From: Astrothelium macrocarpum
Lineage: Eukaryota; Ascomycota; Dothideomycetes; Trypetheliales; Trypetheliaceae
Length of the DNA: 64,000 nucleotides
Direction: 5' to 3'
Assembly: GCA_021030915.1 (NCBI GenBank)
Contig: JAGEMR010000022.1
Location: 310,001 to 374,000, forward strand
The first letter of the stretch is position 1. Each line of letters opens with the position of its first letter. A model generated the notes under the pieces. That model searched no databases. It was not told the origin of the DNA and worked only from the letters and a program-made list of their open reading frames with translations. Position numbers and translations under genes: made by a program. Shown here in pieces: positions 62,542-64,000 of this stretch.

Positions 62542-64000
62542 CATAGCGAGCGGACACTCATAGCGAGCGGACACCTCTCCGCATTTATATAAATTTTAAC
62601 TTTTTTAACACAACAACAATATATAATAATTATTAAAATTAATTGCTATTTTCTTCTTCAGAAGGTAGAGAATTTATCTGACAGATTCGCGTATTGTGTC
62701 CGGGCTGTTTGTAATTGTTATAATATCGTATACGCCGCTTGTTATCTTCTGTACGATCATCCTTTTCGTATATATCATCTTCTACAATTTCAATAATATC
62801 CTTTTGGGACTGTAATATATCTATTTTTAATGTATTAAATAATCCTTCAGTATGTAATTGAATTTTTTTGACTTTCCGATGTTTGTTTAATATTTCATTT
62901 GTCGTACGAAGATTCTTATTTTCCGTTTTTAGTAATACCAATTCATGTGTTAATTTCGTAATATCTTTCATTTGCGTATCAATTAAATCATATAATTGAT
63001 TTAAAGAATTATTTTAATATTTTATAATTTGAGATTTCAGATTTATAGAATTTCATATGGCATTTTTTGTAATTTTAAATATATTTAGATTGATAGATAT
63101 AGTATTTGTCGGATGAGAATTTGATGATATAAATGTCCTAAATTTGAAATTTAATCAATTAATCATTTTTTCTGGATTATATGAAATAAAATCAGCTGTT
63201 CGGAATCCTGTTTATACGTTTTTTTTATTTATTGAAATAAAAAAAGTTTTTTTAAAAATAGGAAAAAAATCGTCTTTTATAATATGTGTGAATTGCGACC
63301 GTATTAGACATTCAATTTTTTTATTATATGAAATTTTTAGAGGACTAAAATATTCTATATCAAGAGGTTGAAGGATATGCGATGAATGCGGAAATATATA
63401 AAATATAATAATATCCATTTTTTTGCAATAATTGTCGAATTCGATAAAATAGTGGCTATTATGGCCGTCGAAGATAAAAAATCGATATTTGCCGGTCGTA
63501 TAAAATTTTATACATTTTTCGAAATATTATAATCAATCTAAATTAATCTCATTTATTATTCAATCATTTATATTTGAATAGATTCGCCAGATAATGGGGA
63601 ATTCACTGTTTATATATCAGAAAAGGAGATGATATTTGCCTTTTATAATCACATATAGAGATATCGTCCAATCATCCGCACAAATGTTCTGAATTATCAA
63701 AACCCATTTTCGATTATTAGATTATTTTATACAAAACCTTCTTTTATAATCTGAAATAATAATAATTTTTATATATGATAAAATTCCCATTAAAAAACCA
63801 ATCTTATCAAAATTATAAATATCCGTATTAATAATACCATATTTATTAATTATATTTCATATAAAATCAAATCAATCTTATATAATAATAGAATCTTTAA
63901 TTAATATTTTCTAATAATCGATTTTTTATCGGAATCATATTTTAAATAATAATTATCATTATATAAAATTTGTAATTTATCAAAATCCGACGTATAACGC
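62542..64000 (-). mobile_element. Second pogo-type transposon, partial (runs off window)
   Basis: Minus-strand transposase remnants: a C-terminal knuckle (CQINSLPSEEE before RYYNNYKQPGHNTRIC, 62639-62971) and the DDE-domain end PHSSHILQPLDIEYFSPLK (63212-63418), which corresponds to the conserved MPPHSSHLLQPLD of Fot1/pogo transposases. The left end near 62542-62575 has two copies of 'tagcgagcggacac'. Different from the neighbouring element in sequence. Strongly AT-biased with stops. Confidence 0.7.

Noticed and set aside
1..64000. CRISPR arrays, prophage, rRNA genes, bacterial operons
   Set aside because: None seen; the repeats present are minisatellite, telomere-like, dispersed or transposon types, and the genome is eukaryotic.

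Overview
This is a 64 kb piece of nuclear DNA from a filamentous ascomycete (Pezizomycotina; the gene set looks like Leotiomycetes/Helotiales, but that placement is inference). Evidence: short GT-AG introns with CTAAC/CTGAC branch sites, fungal-specific families (Zds1, Slm1, Gem1, KCH, CreC, Rsm1, NACHT-ankyrin NLRs, DUF4419), telomere-type TAACCC repeats and a strongly AT-rich, RIP-like transposon block at the right end.

Layout. 1-8.4 kb: a dispersed repeat, a small mitochondrial-type protein, an Rsm1 mRNA-export factor, decayed MFS transporter and O-methyltransferase genes, an interstitial telomeric tract, a 17-bp minisatellite and a secreted Cys-rich protein. 9.7-14.7 kb: the most striking gene, an intact intronless 1648-aa RHS/YD-repeat protein of bacterial toxin type. 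16-31 kb: KCH potassium channel (GC-AG intron), a NACHT-ankyrin NLR with two nonsense codons in a duplicated ankyrin pair, NmrA-like oxidoreductase, CorA-like membrane protein and amidase. 31-45 kb: housekeeping core on both strands: UCH deubiquitinase, Zds1, Gem1/Miro, CreC and an arrestin-like adaptor. 45-50 kb: a tRNA-Lys gene with an unusual insertion, a decayed nucleoside-phosphorylase-type NLR module and a Slm1 PH-domain protein. 50-60 kb: accessory debris: SNF2 helicase pieces in permuted order, dispersed repeats, tRNA-like sequences, a DUF4419 gene and another decayed NLR. 60.1-64 kb: an AT-rich block with a complete 1860-bp pogo/Fot1-type element bounded by identical 52-bp inverted repeats, and part of a second one.

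How things work together. UCH, CreC (partner of the CreB deubiquitinase) and the PPxY arrestin (adaptor for a HECT ubiquitin ligase) are three ubiquitin-system parts within 14 kb; the CreC/arrestin adjacency fits carbon-source control of transporters. Slm1 and Zds1 are signalling adaptors (TORC2 and PP2A). The accessory parts (RHS protein, NLR remnants, DUF4419, metabolite-gene relics, repeats) look like a fast-turnover compartment inserted between conserved genes.

Exon joins were placed by eye from splice consensus and reading frame; no alignment or database search was possible. Uninterrupted single-exon genes are the most certain.
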